From contig CALGGX010000298.1 in assembly GCA_937916025.1 (NCBI GenBank), positions 1-12,236 on the forward strand: DNA of 12,236 bases, in the 5' to 3' direction. Both the position numbers and the translations under genes were made by a program. Under the pieces are notes generated by a model that was not told where the DNA came from, did not search any database, and was given only the letters and a program-made list of their open reading frames with translations. Position 1 is the first letter of the stretch, and each line of letters starts with the position of its first letter. The DNA is from an uncultured Selenomonadales bacterium (GTDB lineage: Bacteria > Bacillota_C > Negativicutes > Selenomonadales > Selenomonadaceae). Below are positions 1 to 6,910 of this stretch, in pieces.

Positions 1-189
1 CCATCTATGGTGCCAAGGGTGGTAACGGCGTTGACGGCGACGGCGGCATTTAATGTGGCGGGGCTGTTTGCGGCGTCGAATACGAAAACTCCGGCGAGTT
101 TCAAGGTGCAATTTCTCGACGCGTTGTACGAGAGTTCGGCGAAATTGATCGCGGGCAATGCGTTACGGATTGAGGAGGTTGCGGAATGA
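1..189 (+). CDS. thiM: Hydroxyethylthiazole kinase, C-terminal end (partial)
   Basis: The frame is open from the first base, so the gene begins upstream; about 62 residues are visible. ThiM phosphorylates 4-methyl-5-(2-hydroxyethyl)thiazole so that it can enter thiamine phosphate synthesis. The visible part matches the end of the family: an Ala-rich helix ending in AFNVAG, then PASFKVQFLDALYESS, which resembles the usual GPGSFxxxFLDALYxL of ThiM and ThiK. An internal ATG at base 7 is not a credible start because it falls inside the conserved region. The stop overlaps the next start in an ATGA, which implies translational coupling to the thiamine-binding gene. The substrate-binding core lies outside the window, so the call rests on the tail motif and on the thiamine-related neighbour and nearby thiE. 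Confidence 0.75.
   Translation, partial: PSMVPRVVTALTATAAFNVAGLFAASNTKTPASFKVQFLDALYESSAKLIAGNALRIEEVAE
172..178 (+). promoter_or_regulatory. Shine-Dalgarno site for the thiamine-binding gene
   Basis: GAGGAGG lies seven bases before the ATG at 186, inside the last codons of thiM. It fixes the start of the downstream gene and shows an internal strong ribosome binding site in the operon. Confidence 0.75.
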
Positions 190-497
190 ATACGTTGATA
201 GCGGTATCGATTGCGCCGGTCGGAGTGGGAGAAGAATTGTCGAAACATGTCGGCGAAGTCGTGAAAGTCATTCGCGAGTCGGGCTTGCCGAACAAAACGT
301 CGTCGATGTTCACGGAGATCGAGGGCGATTGGGATGAAGTGATGGCGGTGGTCAAGCGCGCGACGTTTGTGCTCGCCGAAAAGGGAATTCGGACTGAAGT
401 TTTGATCAAAGCCGACATCCGCCCGGGCTTCAAAAACATGATGACGGAAAAACTCGAGCGGCTCGATGCGGCAATGAATTCTGATGTCGGGAAGTGA
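186..497 (+). CDS. MTH1187 family thiamine-binding protein
   Basis: This 103-residue protein fits the small MTH1187/YqgV family, whose members bind thiamine and form ferredoxin-like oligomers. It shows the typical start (ISxxPVGxG), the central segment with IRESGLPNKTSSMFTEIEGD, and the tail with ADIRPG followed by K and L residues. The family is usually next to thiamine transport or salvage genes, and here it overlaps the end of thiM by four bases. The start at 186 is supported by GAGGAGG just upstream. Its last 14 bases overlap the start of the following DNA methyltransferase. The role is taken to be cytoplasmic thiamine or thiazole handling; whether it acts as carrier, sensor or transporter partner cannot be read from the sequence. 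Confidence 0.85.
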   Translation: MNTLIAVSIAPVGVGEELSKHVGEVVKVIRESGLPNKTSSMFTEIEGDWDEVMAVVKRATFVLAEKGIRTEVLIKADIRPGFKNMMTEKLERLDAAMNSDVGK

Positions 498-1449
498 TTT
501 TACATTCATCGATCTGTTTGCGGGCATCGGAGGGATGCGGCTGGCGTTTGAAGCGATCGGCGGACGGTGCGTCTTTTCGTCGGAGATCGACGAGCACTGT
601 CGAAAGATGTATCTCGAGAATTTCGGCGAGCTTCCTGCCGGTGATATTCGCTCGATCGATGAAAAAAACATTCCCGATCACGATATCTTGGTTGCGGGTT
701 TTCCATGCCAAGCCTTTTCAATTATCGGCAGACGCGCAGGATTTAATGACGAAACTTGCGGTACTCTGTTCTTCGACATCGAACGCATTTTGCGAGATAA
801 ATTGCCGCATGCATTTCTGCTCGAAAATGTCCGCAATCTGACTGCTCATGATAACGGCAGGACATTTCAAGTGATCTGCAATCATTTGAAAGAACTCGGC
901 TATCGCGTCCATGCAAAGGTTTTGAATGCACTCGACTACGGTTTGCCGCAAAAGCGCGAGCGAATTATTATCGTCGGTTTTTTGAATGACGTTGCGTTTG
1001 ATTTTCCGGCACCGATATTCAAGCGAAAAACTCTGTCCGATATTCTCGAACATGATGTCGACAAAAAGTATTACGTTCGAGATTTTATTCGTACTTCGCG
1101 AATAGAACGGCTGAAGATCAAAAACTATCCTCGACCTTACATATCACATGAGAATATTGCAGGTTCCGTGACGCCGCATCCGTATTCATCGGCATTGCGT
1201 GCCGGTGCCTCGGCGAATTACATTTTAGTCAATGACGAACGACGTCCGACAGAGCGCGAGATGCTCCGATTGCAAGGTTTTCCCGATAATTTCAAAGTTG
1301 TCGTGTCTTACACGCACTTACGTCATCAATGCGGTAACTCCGTCGCCGTTCCGATGATCCGAGCCGTCGCCGAACAAATGATTGCCGCAATCGATTTGAA
1401 GGAGAGAATACAGTATGACTTTGACACCGAAATTGAGAAATGCCAATAA
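484..1449 (+). CDS. DNA (cytosine-5-) methyltransferase, type II modification enzyme M1
   Basis: This 321-residue protein has the C5-methyltransferase motifs in canonical order. Motif I is DLFAGIGGMRLAFE (about residues 10-23, AdoMet binding). Motif IV is GFPCQAFS with catalytic Cys75. Motif VI is ENV at 114-116 and motif VIII is QKRER at 156-160. A short target recognition region lies at about 185-250. Motif IX (RRPTEREMLRLQGFP) and motif X (GNSVAVP, 284-290) close the protein. It transfers a methyl group from AdoMet to cytosine C5 in a specific DNA site, protecting host DNA from a partner nuclease. The target cannot be deduced. The start overlaps the thiamine-binding gene and has no strong Shine-Dalgarno, so expression probably depends on coupling to the upstream operon. 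The 3' end overlaps the start of the R1 gene by 35 bases, an arrangement common in type II R-M pairs. Base composition looks a little more AT-rich than in purA. Confidence 0.95.
   Translation: MSGSDFTFIDLFAGIGGMRLAFEAIGGRCVFSSEIDEHCRKMYLENFGELPAGDIRSIDEKNIPDHDILVAGFPCQAFSIIGRRAGFNDETCGTLFFDIERILRDKLPHAFLLENVRNLTAHDNGRTFQVICNHLKELGYRVHAKVLNALDYGLPQKRERIIIVGFLNDVAFDFPAPIFKRKTLSDILEHDVDKKYYVRDFIRTSRIERLKIKNYPRPYISHENIAGSVTPHPYSSALRAGASANYILVNDERRPTEREMLRLQGFPDNFKVVVSYTHLRHQCGNSVAVPMIRAVAEQMIAAIDLKERIQYDFDTEIEKCQ
1399..1404 (+). promoter_or_regulatory. Shine-Dalgarno site for R1
   Basis: AAGGAG lies ten bases before the ATG at 1415, inside the end of the M1 gene. It supports 1415, rather than the internal ATG at 1564, as the original start of the endonuclease gene. 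Confidence 0.7.
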
Positions 1450-2124
1450 AATTCCGCCGCCGTTTCCATTGGGAAAATTTCCAACCGGATTTTTGGAAAT
1501 CGTCGGCAGTGAAGTGGTGTATTTGCTTTGCACAAAAGCATCACCGTCGCTCGAGGGTGAAGAATGGGAACGTATTTTGCGGCGGCAATCGGAGCGCAAT
1601 GTAAGCCGTCTTCAATCGGTCTCGATGATGTGATACTCGGCAACTGCGCATGGAGTGCAAAGACTGTTAAAGGCAATTTGTCGCAAAAACGGGTGCGTTT
1701 GATAAGCGGACGCAATTCACCGGCTTACAGCTTCGGAGAGAGCATCATCAATGAAAGTGCCGATCCGAAACAAATCGGACACGAAGTCATTGCCATTTGG
1801 AACACTCGCGTTGAAGAAATTCGATCGCGTTTTCCTCACATGAGAACCGTCGTTTTGAATAAATCGGAAGATTTGTTGACTCTCCGAATTTTCGAGGTTG
1901 ATACAAAGAGATACGATGCAGAGACGTATGTTTGGTCGTGGAATAAACGCGGCAATTTGGAAGGTCACAAAAACGGCATTCACTGTTTTACATGGCAACC
2001 GCATGGCAGTCAGTTTACAATCATCGAAGAAATTCCCGATGATGCAATCAACTTCAAACTGAAATCGCCGCCACATTTGGATAAAGCAGAAGTGTTGCAT
2101 AACGTCGGTTTCGACAGAACATGA
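1415..2124 (+). pseudogene. Type II restriction endonuclease-like gene R1, split by a -1 frameshift
   Basis: Two overlapping frames look like one gene. The first, from ATG 1415, stops at 1633 (72 residues). The second runs from 1561 to 2124 and by itself would start at ATG 1564 (186 residues). Joining frame 2 to frame 1 at ATTTTG (1574-1579) gives a continuous protein of about 236 residues reading EWERI then FAAAIGAQCKPS, as if one T were missing. The joined protein has GLDDV followed by WSAKTVK, compatible with a PD-(D/E)XK nuclease core (Asp about 71/72, Ser81-x-Lys83), then RLISGRNSPAYSFG and later FTWQPHGSQFTIIEE. I recognise the general look of a restriction enzyme encoded with a C5 methyltransferase but cannot name its specificity. 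The frameshift may be a real inactivation, a sequencing error, or tolerated: GAGGG at 1553-1557 sits six bases before ATG 1564, so a truncated C-terminal product could be made. The overlap with M1 supports a partner role. Confidence 0.65.
1574..1579 (+). other. Frameshift point in R1
   Basis: Frame 2 reads ATT TTG here and runs to a TGA at 1631-1633. Re-reading one T gives ATT TTT GCG and continues in frame 1 to the stop at 2122-2124. The heptamer T ATT TTG is not a canonical X XXY YYZ slippery site, and a run of four T is short for phase variation. A deletion or a base-call error is therefore more likely than programmed shifting. Confidence 0.6.
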
Positions 2125-2147
2125 ATTACGTTGCTTTGAATCGCTTG

Positions 2148-3953
2148 TCATGCGCCGTAACCCAACTGCTTAGCCTTCGCGAGATCGATCTTCGCCTTGT
2201 CGATGTCGCCGAGATTTTTCCAACAGATCGCGCGCCCGACATACGCCTCCGCAATCTCCGGATCGAGCTCGATCGCCTTGTCGAAGTCCGACATTGCCTT
2301 CGAGTATTCCTTCAACGCGATGTATGACAGCCCGCGCCCCGTGTAATTCGTCGCATTGCTCGGATTCAATTGCAATGCCTTCGTGTAATCCGAAACCGCC
2401 AATTCATCCTTGCCCATATTCGCGTAATTCAGCGCGCGGTTGGCATACGCCGTTGCGTCGTTCGGTCGAAGTTTGATCGCCGCATTGTAATCCTCCAGCG
2501 CACCGACATAATCCTTCAGCGCATTTCTGATATAAGCGCGATTGTTATACGCCGCCGCATCGTTCGGATCGAGTCGAATCGCATGGCTGAAGTCCTCAAT
2601 CGCCTGCGCGTAATTCTTCAAAGCACTCTGCGCATAGCCGCGATTGTTGTATGCCGGAACGCAACTCGGATCGAGCACGATCACGTGATTGTAATCCTCG
2701 ATCGCGCGCTTGTAATCCTTCAGCCGACTGTATAACACGCCGCGATTGGTGTATGCATTGACATTTTTCGGATCGAGTTCGATCGCCCGCCGAAAATCTT
2801 CGAGCGCGCGCTCGGTCTCGCCCATGCTGTCATAAGTCGAGCCGCGACTGTTATACGCGTTTGAATTGCCCGGGTTAAGCGAAATCGCCTTGTCGTGATC
2901 CTCGATCGCGCGTTGATACTGCTTCATGTTTGCATAGGCGAGCGCGCGATTGTTGTAAGCCGTATCATCGTCCGGATTGAGCTCGAGCGTCTTATTGTAA
3001 TCTGCGAGCGACTTCTGAAATTCGCCCAACCGATCGTAAACCGTACCGCGATTGCTGTACGCCGCCGCATACGTCGGATCGATTTTGATCGCCTTGTCGA
3101 AGTATTTGATCGCGCGCGCATAATCCTGCAAATCCTCGTACGACGCGCCGATATTGCTGTAGACATTAGCCGCACTCGGAGCGAGTTTGATCGCCTGCTC
3201 GTAATCCTTGATCGCACTTCGATGATCGCCCAATGCATCGTAAATCGAGCCTCGATTGTTGTATGCCGACATGTATTTCGGATTAAGCGTCAACGCCTGA
3301 TTGCAGAAATCGAGCGCGTCATACAACTTGCCCGAGTAAAACAGTCGATTGCCTTCCTGCAATTTTTGAATGGCGAGGAAATTATTGTCGAGCCGCTCGA
3401 TCTCGCGCTTGATTTTATTCCGCGCGGAGGCGGAAGTTTCTTCAGCGTATTGCCGATTCAATTCTTCGATCCGAGCATCATTCTCTCGAGCCGCTCGATG
3501 CAATTCTTCTTCCTGCTCGATGAGCCGTTGTTTCTCCTGTTCGTTGCGCTTGAGCCACGCCGCAATCCCGTCCGTGTCGACATTCGCCGTCAAGCGCGCC
3601 GTGTATTTCACTCCGAAGCTGTTGCCGACTTGAAACGTCTCACTGACATATTCGATCTCGCCGATTATATCCGTAATGTTGTTCGTAATTGTCGTGATTT
3701 CGTTATCCGTCAATCGGAAGTTTTCCATTCGCGAAAAACTCCGAAGAAACACTCCGGCTTGATCCTTCGCATCTTGCTCCGCGCGGGATTTTGCGCGTTG
3801 TTTTGCCGTTTCCGGATTTTCAAAATCACTCATAATGTATTCACCGACGCCGTTGCAGGGTTTGAGCTCCGCATTTGCATTCGGCGAGAACGTCAACAGA
3901 CTCGCGCTCAATAAAATTGCCGCCGGTTTGATTAATGAAAGATATTTAAACAC
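2148..3953 (-). CDS. Exported protein with N-terminal envelope domain, coiled coil and about 12 TPR repeats
   Basis: From the GTG at 3953 the product is 601 residues. A signal peptide (about 1-28) ends in SPNANA. Residues about 29-132 form a domain shared with the two genes just upstream (VGEYIM, then a helix rich in A, K and E, AGVFLRSFS, LTDNEITTIT, and ANVDTDGI). Residues about 135-190 are a charged coiled coil. From about 195 to the end there are roughly twelve 34-residue TPR units with the consensus AYNNRGxxYxxLxxYxxAIxDYxxAIxLxP. TPR arrays bind proteins, so this is probably a periplasmic or surface scaffold; its partner is unknown. An in-frame TTG at 3974 could extend the protein by seven residues, but GAGGT nine bases before the GTG and the better signal peptide favour 3953. 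It overlaps the upstream gene by 8 bases and is the last gene of the operon. It faces R1 tail to tail with 23 bases between them and no evident terminator. Confidence 0.85.
   Translation of the reverse strand: MFKYLSLIKPAAILLSASLLTFSPNANAELKPCNGVGEYIMSDFENPETAKQRAKSRAEQDAKDQAGVFLRSFSRMENFRLTDNEITTITNNITDIIGEIEYVSETFQVGNSFGVKYTARLTANVDTDGIAAWLKRNEQEKQRLIEQEEELHRAARENDARIEELNRQYAEETSASARNKIKREIERLDNNFLAIQKLQEGNRLFYSGKLYDALDFCNQALTLNPKYMSAYNNRGSIYDALGDHRSAIKDYEQAIKLAPSAANVYSNIGASYEDLQDYARAIKYFDKAIKIDPTYAAAYSNRGTVYDRLGEFQKSLADYNKTLELNPDDDTAYNNRALAYANMKQYQRAIEDHDKAISLNPGNSNAYNSRGSTYDSMGETERALEDFRRAIELDPKNVNAYTNRGVLYSRLKDYKRAIEDYNHVIVLDPSCVPAYNNRGYAQSALKNYAQAIEDFSHAIRLDPNDAAAYNNRAYIRNALKDYVGALEDYNAAIKLRPNDATAYANRALNYANMGKDELAVSDYTKALQLNPSNATNYTGRGLSYIALKEYSKAMSDFDKAIELDPEIAEAYVGRAICWKNLGDIDKAKIDLAKAKQLGYGA
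2151..3371 (-). repeat. Tandem ~102-bp repeats encoding the TPR array
   Basis: The array portion of the long TPR gene is built of about twelve degenerate units of 102 bases (34 codons). On the plus strand each unit shows a recurring core resembling CGCGATTGTTGTATGCC, visible for example near 2540, 2640, 2740, 2945, 3050 and 3250. Spacing is kept by the coding constraint, while the units differ in sequence. The periodic sequence also creates long antisense open frames with no coding merit. Confidence 0.8.
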
Positions 3954-4362
3954 GCTTGCGTACCTCGCGTTCAATCAGTTTGGGAATTTGATCCGTGTCA
4001 ACATCCGCCGTTACGCTCGATTGAACAATGAATGTATCATCCGAATCCTGCGTAATCGAGTAGCTGACGTGTTTGATATTCATGATTCCGGCGGAGATCG
4101 CTATCGTTTCGTCTCGCGTCAATTCGGAATTGTGCACATCGGAATAACTCGCAATGTACATTTGTATTTGCTCGAGAACGGAGCGTTCGGCAATTAATTT
4201 TGCCTGATTGCGCGCAGCTTCCAATGTCTCGGTCTCATCCGCCATGTAATGCTCGCCGACGCCTTCATATGTCTGAATTTCGGCGTTGGCAATCGGATTT
4301 GACAAAAAACTGCTCCCGAGCAAAATTGCAATCGCCGTCCGTTTGATCTGCTTGGCAATCAT
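3946..4362 (-). CDS. Small exported protein, stand-alone version of the shared envelope domain
   Basis: This is a 138-residue protein with a signal peptide (about 1-27, ending in NPIANA) followed by one copy of the domain also found at the front of both TPR proteins: VGEHYMADETETLEAARNQA, a stretch beginning IASYSDVHNSELTRDE, and SSVTADVDTDQI. It has no coiled coil and no TPR and ends right after the domain. It is an exported protein of unknown function, and the fold may resemble LPP20 or FlgT N-terminal type domains, which also show an Ala-rich helix followed by strands. The ATG at 4362 follows GGGTGA, which lies in the end of the preceding gene. Six bases separate it from that gene, and it overlaps the next by 8 bases, so translation is probably coupled. 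Confidence 0.8.
   Translation of the reverse strand: MIAKQIKRTAIAILLGSSFLSNPIANAEIQTYEGVGEHYMADETETLEAARNQAKLIAERSVLEQIQMYIASYSDVHNSELTRDETIAISAGIMNIKHVSYSITQDSDDTFIVQSSVTADVDTDQIPKLIEREVRKRV
3962..3966 (-). promoter_or_regulatory. Shine-Dalgarno deciding the GTG start of the long TPR gene
   Basis: The coding strand reads GAGGT here, nine bases before GTG at 3951-3953, within the end of the upstream gene. It favours GTG over the TTG at 3974. Confidence 0.55.
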
Positions 4363-4368
4363 TTTTCA

Positions 4369-5313
4369 TCACCCGTTCAATTTCGCCTTCGCATGTTCTT
4401 TCAATTGCCGAATGGCAACGTCATCTGGTTTAAATCTCGCCGCTTTTTCGGCATCTTTCAGCGCGTCGGAATACTTTCCCCGCCGATAGAAAATGCAACC
4501 GCGATTGAAAAGCGCATCTGCATAATTCGGATTCAATCGCAAGGCTTCATTGTACTCTCGAAGTCCGTCATCGAGCCGATTCAGCGAAACATAGACGCTG
4601 CCGAGATTGTTGTGAAGCTCCGGCATGTCCGATTTCATTTCGAGCGCGGCGAGAAGTGTATCGAGCGCATTTTGGTATTGTCCGAGCGCGGCATAAGCAT
4701 TCGCGCGATTGTTGAGCGCATAGACTTTTTCGAGCTCCTGCATTGCTTTAAACCGCTCGTCGTTTTGCGCCGCCGCCCGTTTTAATTCTGCCTTCCGAGA
4801 GTCGCTCGCGGAATCATATTGCGTTTTCAATTCTTCCATCTGCCGTTTCAAAGCATCGTATTGACGTTGCAATTCATTGTTTCGAGCAGTCATTTCATCG
4901 ATCAGGTTCCTGTTTGACATCAATGCCTGCAACTGTTGAGGATCGCTCGCATCGACTTCCGCCCAAATATGCACCGTGAATTTCAACAAATTGTCTTGCA
5001 ACACTTCCACGGAGTTTTTTTCGTCGAGGATTTTCAAAAGGTGCGCCGTAATTGTTTTAACTTCATCTTCTTCCAAGACGAGGTTTTTCGTTTTTGAATA
5101 TGCTTGAACGAAAACTCCCGCCCGTTCGACGGCGTTGCGTTTTGCTTCTTCTCGGGCGCGCGCGGTGGCGGACGCCGCCGTTTCGTCGAGCCGCGAGTCC
5201 ATTACATAATCGCCGTCCGCTTCAATGATCTCGCTCTCGGCCGAAACCGAATTCGGCAAAAACATGGCGAGGCTCAACAGCATTGCAATTGCAAGTCGAA
5301 TGACATTTTTCAT
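4369..5313 (-). CDS. Exported protein with N-terminal envelope domain, coiled coil and three TPR repeats
   Basis: This 314-residue protein has a signal peptide cleaved near SVSA (about residue 25). The shared domain spans about 26-125 (DGDYVMDS, AGVFVQAYSKTKNLVLEEDEV, AEVDASD). A long charged coiled coil covers about 135-190, and three TPR units follow at about 196-229, 230-263 and 264-297 (for example LHNNLGSVYVSLNRLDDGLR). The architecture equals that of the 601-residue neighbour with a far shorter array, so the two look like paralogues that diverged by TPR gain or loss. The ATG at 5313 follows GAGGT in the end of the gene before it, only four bases away. Role unknown; a periplasmic or surface scaffold is the reasonable inference. 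Confidence 0.85.
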   Translation of the reverse strand: MKNVIRLAIAMLLSLAMFLPNSVSAESEIIEADGDYVMDSRLDETAASATARAREEAKRNAVERAGVFVQAYSKTKNLVLEEDEVKTITAHLLKILDEKNSVEVLQDNLLKFTVHIWAEVDASDPQQLQALMSNRNLIDEMTARNNELQRQYDALKRQMEELKTQYDSASDSRKAELKRAAAQNDERFKAMQELEKVYALNNRANAYAALGQYQNALDTLLAALEMKSDMPELHNNLGSVYVSLNRLDDGLREYNEALRLNPNYADALFNRGCIFYRRGKYSDALKDAEKAARFKPDDVAIRQLKEHAKAKLNG

Positions 5314-5317
5314 GACT

Positions 5318-6118
5318 TTACCTCACAAAAACAACCATGCAATTCTTCAAGAAACTCGAGTTTTGATTGGCGGCGAGAATTTTGTCGGCGTCGTCATCAC
5401 TGACAACGGCATCGCATTCGCCCGATACAAACATTGCCTTGACGGTGAGCGGATTATTGCCCGCGCGCTGAACTCCCGTCTCGAGGCTGTCGCTGTAACT
5501 TACCATTCCGCGTTCCGCCGCCATCTGCCGCGAAATATTTTTGTACGCGTAAATTTCCGTTCCGTCTGCGGCTTTGATTGAGGGCAGGATTGCCGTCGAC
5601 AAGCCCAAGCCGCTGCAATCGACAATCAAGCCGGTATAATTGAGATCGACATCAGTAAATTTCGGCTTGAGAAAATCCTCGACGCCGGTTTTTTCGGGCA
5701 ACACCGCATTCGCGAGTGACTTCGCGCCGCCGAACACCGACAATCGAACAATTGCATGGAAGGAGCCGTCCGCATCCCGATAAGCGGACTTGAGCATCGC
5801 GCCGTTGACAACGGCATTGACTTTCGTATTCAATTCATCCGTTACTACTCTTTCACTCTTGCTTTTGCCCGACTTCTGCTCCAGCTTCTGCTTAACCGTC
5901 GATTCGGAAGAGATGTGCAGATCGCCCACGCTTTCTCCGAGCTGTCGATATGCATCCAAAATTGCAAGCCGCCGAGCGTCGTTGGGATTTTCTCCCGGTG
6001 AAGGATATTCCACGCCTTCGACTTCGATGAAGCCGTCATTGCCGATATCGAGCGCGGACGCCGTACGGCCGACAAAAAGCAACGCCGCCGCCGCCAATGC
6101 TCCAAACAATTTTTTCAT
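5318..6118 (-). CDS. Exported LPP20-like protein, first gene of the envelope operon
   Basis: This 266-residue protein has a signal peptide (about 1-22, ending in TASA) without a lipobox Cys. Its first domain (IEVEGVEYPSPGENPNDARR, an AILDAYRQLGES helix, then strands ending in HAIVRLSVFG) resembles the LPP20 or FlgT N-terminal pattern and is distantly like the domain in the next three genes. The second half holds a segment typical of such envelope proteins: YTGLIVDCSGLGLS, ILPSIKAADGTEIYAYKN, MVSYSDSLETG, NNPLTVKAMFVSG, then SDDDADKILAANQ. LPP20 relatives are often linked to the outer membrane or flagella, but no flagellar gene is present here. The start is firm, since GGAGG at 6126-6130 precedes the ATG at 6118 by seven bases. 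The gene is divergent from thiE; the promoter of this operon must lie in 6131-6211, but I see no convincing minus-strand pair. Confidence 0.8.
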   Translation of the reverse strand: MKKLFGALAAAALLFVGRTASALDIGNDGFIEVEGVEYPSPGENPNDARRLAILDAYRQLGESVGDLHISSESTVKQKLEQKSGKSKSERVVTDELNTKVNAVVNGAMLKSAYRDADGSFHAIVRLSVFGGAKSLANAVLPEKTGVEDFLKPKFTDVDLNYTGLIVDCSGLGLSTAILPSIKAADGTEIYAYKNISRQMAAERGMVSYSDSLETGVQRAGNNPLTVKAMFVSGECDAVVSDDDADKILAANQNSSFLKNCMVVFVR

Positions 6119-6136
6119 GTCAATTCCTCCAATGCC

Positions 6137-6165
6137 TTTACAAAATTACTCTTCAAGCCTATACT
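6137..6165 (+). promoter_or_regulatory. Sigma-70-like promoter of thiE
   Basis: TTTACA at 6137-6142 and TATACT at 6160-6165 each differ by one base from the consensus and are separated by exactly 17 bases. They lie about 46 bases before the thiE start. Transcription would begin near 6172, leaving a leader of about 40 bases, too short for a TPP riboswitch; no CTGAGA element is present either. Confidence 0.7.
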
Positions 6166-6211
6166 GAAATCGTAAATTGTCGACATTTTCTTTAACGAAA
6201 GGGTTGTTTTC

Positions 6212-6910
6212 ATGCGAAAAACATTCGACATCAGCGCGTATCTCGTGATCGGCTCTGAAAATACGCGCGGCAGATCGGTCGCGTCGATTGTCGAGTCCGC
6301 GATTATCGCCGGCTTTACCTGCATTCAGATCAGATCGAAAATCGCCTCCGCGCGGGATTTGATCGAGCTCGTCAAACAATCGGCTGAAGTGATCGCGCGC
6401 GTCAATCCGAGCGTCACTCTGCTCGTCGACGACAGACTCGACGTCGTGCTCGCCGCACGATCGATCGGCGTCAAGGTCGACGGCATTCACGTCGGGCAAT
6501 CCGATATTCCGGTCGATATTTGCAGGAAATTCCTCGGCGAAGATGCCGTGATTGGACTCTCCGCGCGGACGACCGATCTGATCGATTACGTCAAACACGC
6601 GGATGTTTCGGATACAGATTACTTCGGCGCGGGACCTCTGCATGAAACGGCGACGAAGCCGGAGGCGGGGCGTCTCGACGACGGCTCGATCATCACGCAC
6701 GGCTTTGACGAATTGCGAGAGTTGGCTCGGATCAGTCCGCGCCCGATCGTGGTCGGTGGCGGCGTCAAGGTTGCCGATCTGCCGCAATTGGCATCAACCG
6801 GCGTCGACGGCTTCTTCGTCGTGAGTGCGGTTGCAGGCGCGGATGATCCGCTCAATGCCGCGCGAGAGCTCGTCGATTGTTGGAAAGCTCATCATTTGAC
6901 TGTTTCATAA
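6212..6910 (+). CDS. thiE: Thiamine phosphate synthase
   Basis: This 232-residue protein is slightly longer than the usual 210-220. ThiE joins HMP pyrophosphate to thiazole phosphate, giving thiamine phosphate and pyrophosphate. Family landmarks are in order: AYLVIGSENTRGR near the N-terminus, IQIRSK at 38-43 (for the usual LQLREK), VDDRLDVVLAA at 72-82 (NDR becomes DDR), GIHVGQSDIP at 91-100, IGLSA at 114-118, YFGAGPLHETATKP at 137-150 (the phosphate-loop region, usually GPVFPTxTK), VGGGV at 181-185 and FFVVSAV at 201-207. Some positions deviate from the best-studied ThiE, but the TIM-barrel pattern is clear. AAAGGG at 6198-6203 precedes the ATG. The last 19 bases overlap the convergent nucleosidase gene. 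With thiM at the left edge it would complete thiazole salvage to thiamine phosphate. Confidence 0.88.
   Translation: MRKTFDISAYLVIGSENTRGRSVASIVESAIIAGFTCIQIRSKIASARDLIELVKQSAEVIARVNPSVTLLVDDRLDVVLAARSIGVKVDGIHVGQSDIPVDICRKFLGEDAVIGLSARTTDLIDYVKHADVSDTDYFGAGPLHETATKPEAGRLDDGSIITHGFDELRELARISPRPIVVGGGVKVADLPQLASTGVDGFFVVSAVAGADDPLNAARELVDCWKAHHLTVS

Noticed and set aside
1574..1579. Programmed -1 ribosomal frameshifting in R1.
   Set aside because: The heptamer does not fit X XXY YYZ and I see no clear downstream pseudoknot, so an indel is the simpler reading.
2895..3914. A 339-codon open frame on the plus strand opposite the long TPR gene.
   Set aside because: It is the antisense shadow of the 102-bp TPR repeats. 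The translated product is repetitive Arg/Ile-rich sequence without a known domain, while the minus frame has a signal peptide and textbook TPRs.
6166..6211. Possible TPP riboswitch before thiE.
   Set aside because: The leader is only about 40 bases and lacks the CTGAGA element and paired arms of a thi-box.
6146..6787. A 213-codon minus-strand open frame opposite thiE.
   Set aside because: thiE carries all family motifs and a promoter; the antisense frame begins without a Shine-Dalgarno and has no recognisable domain.
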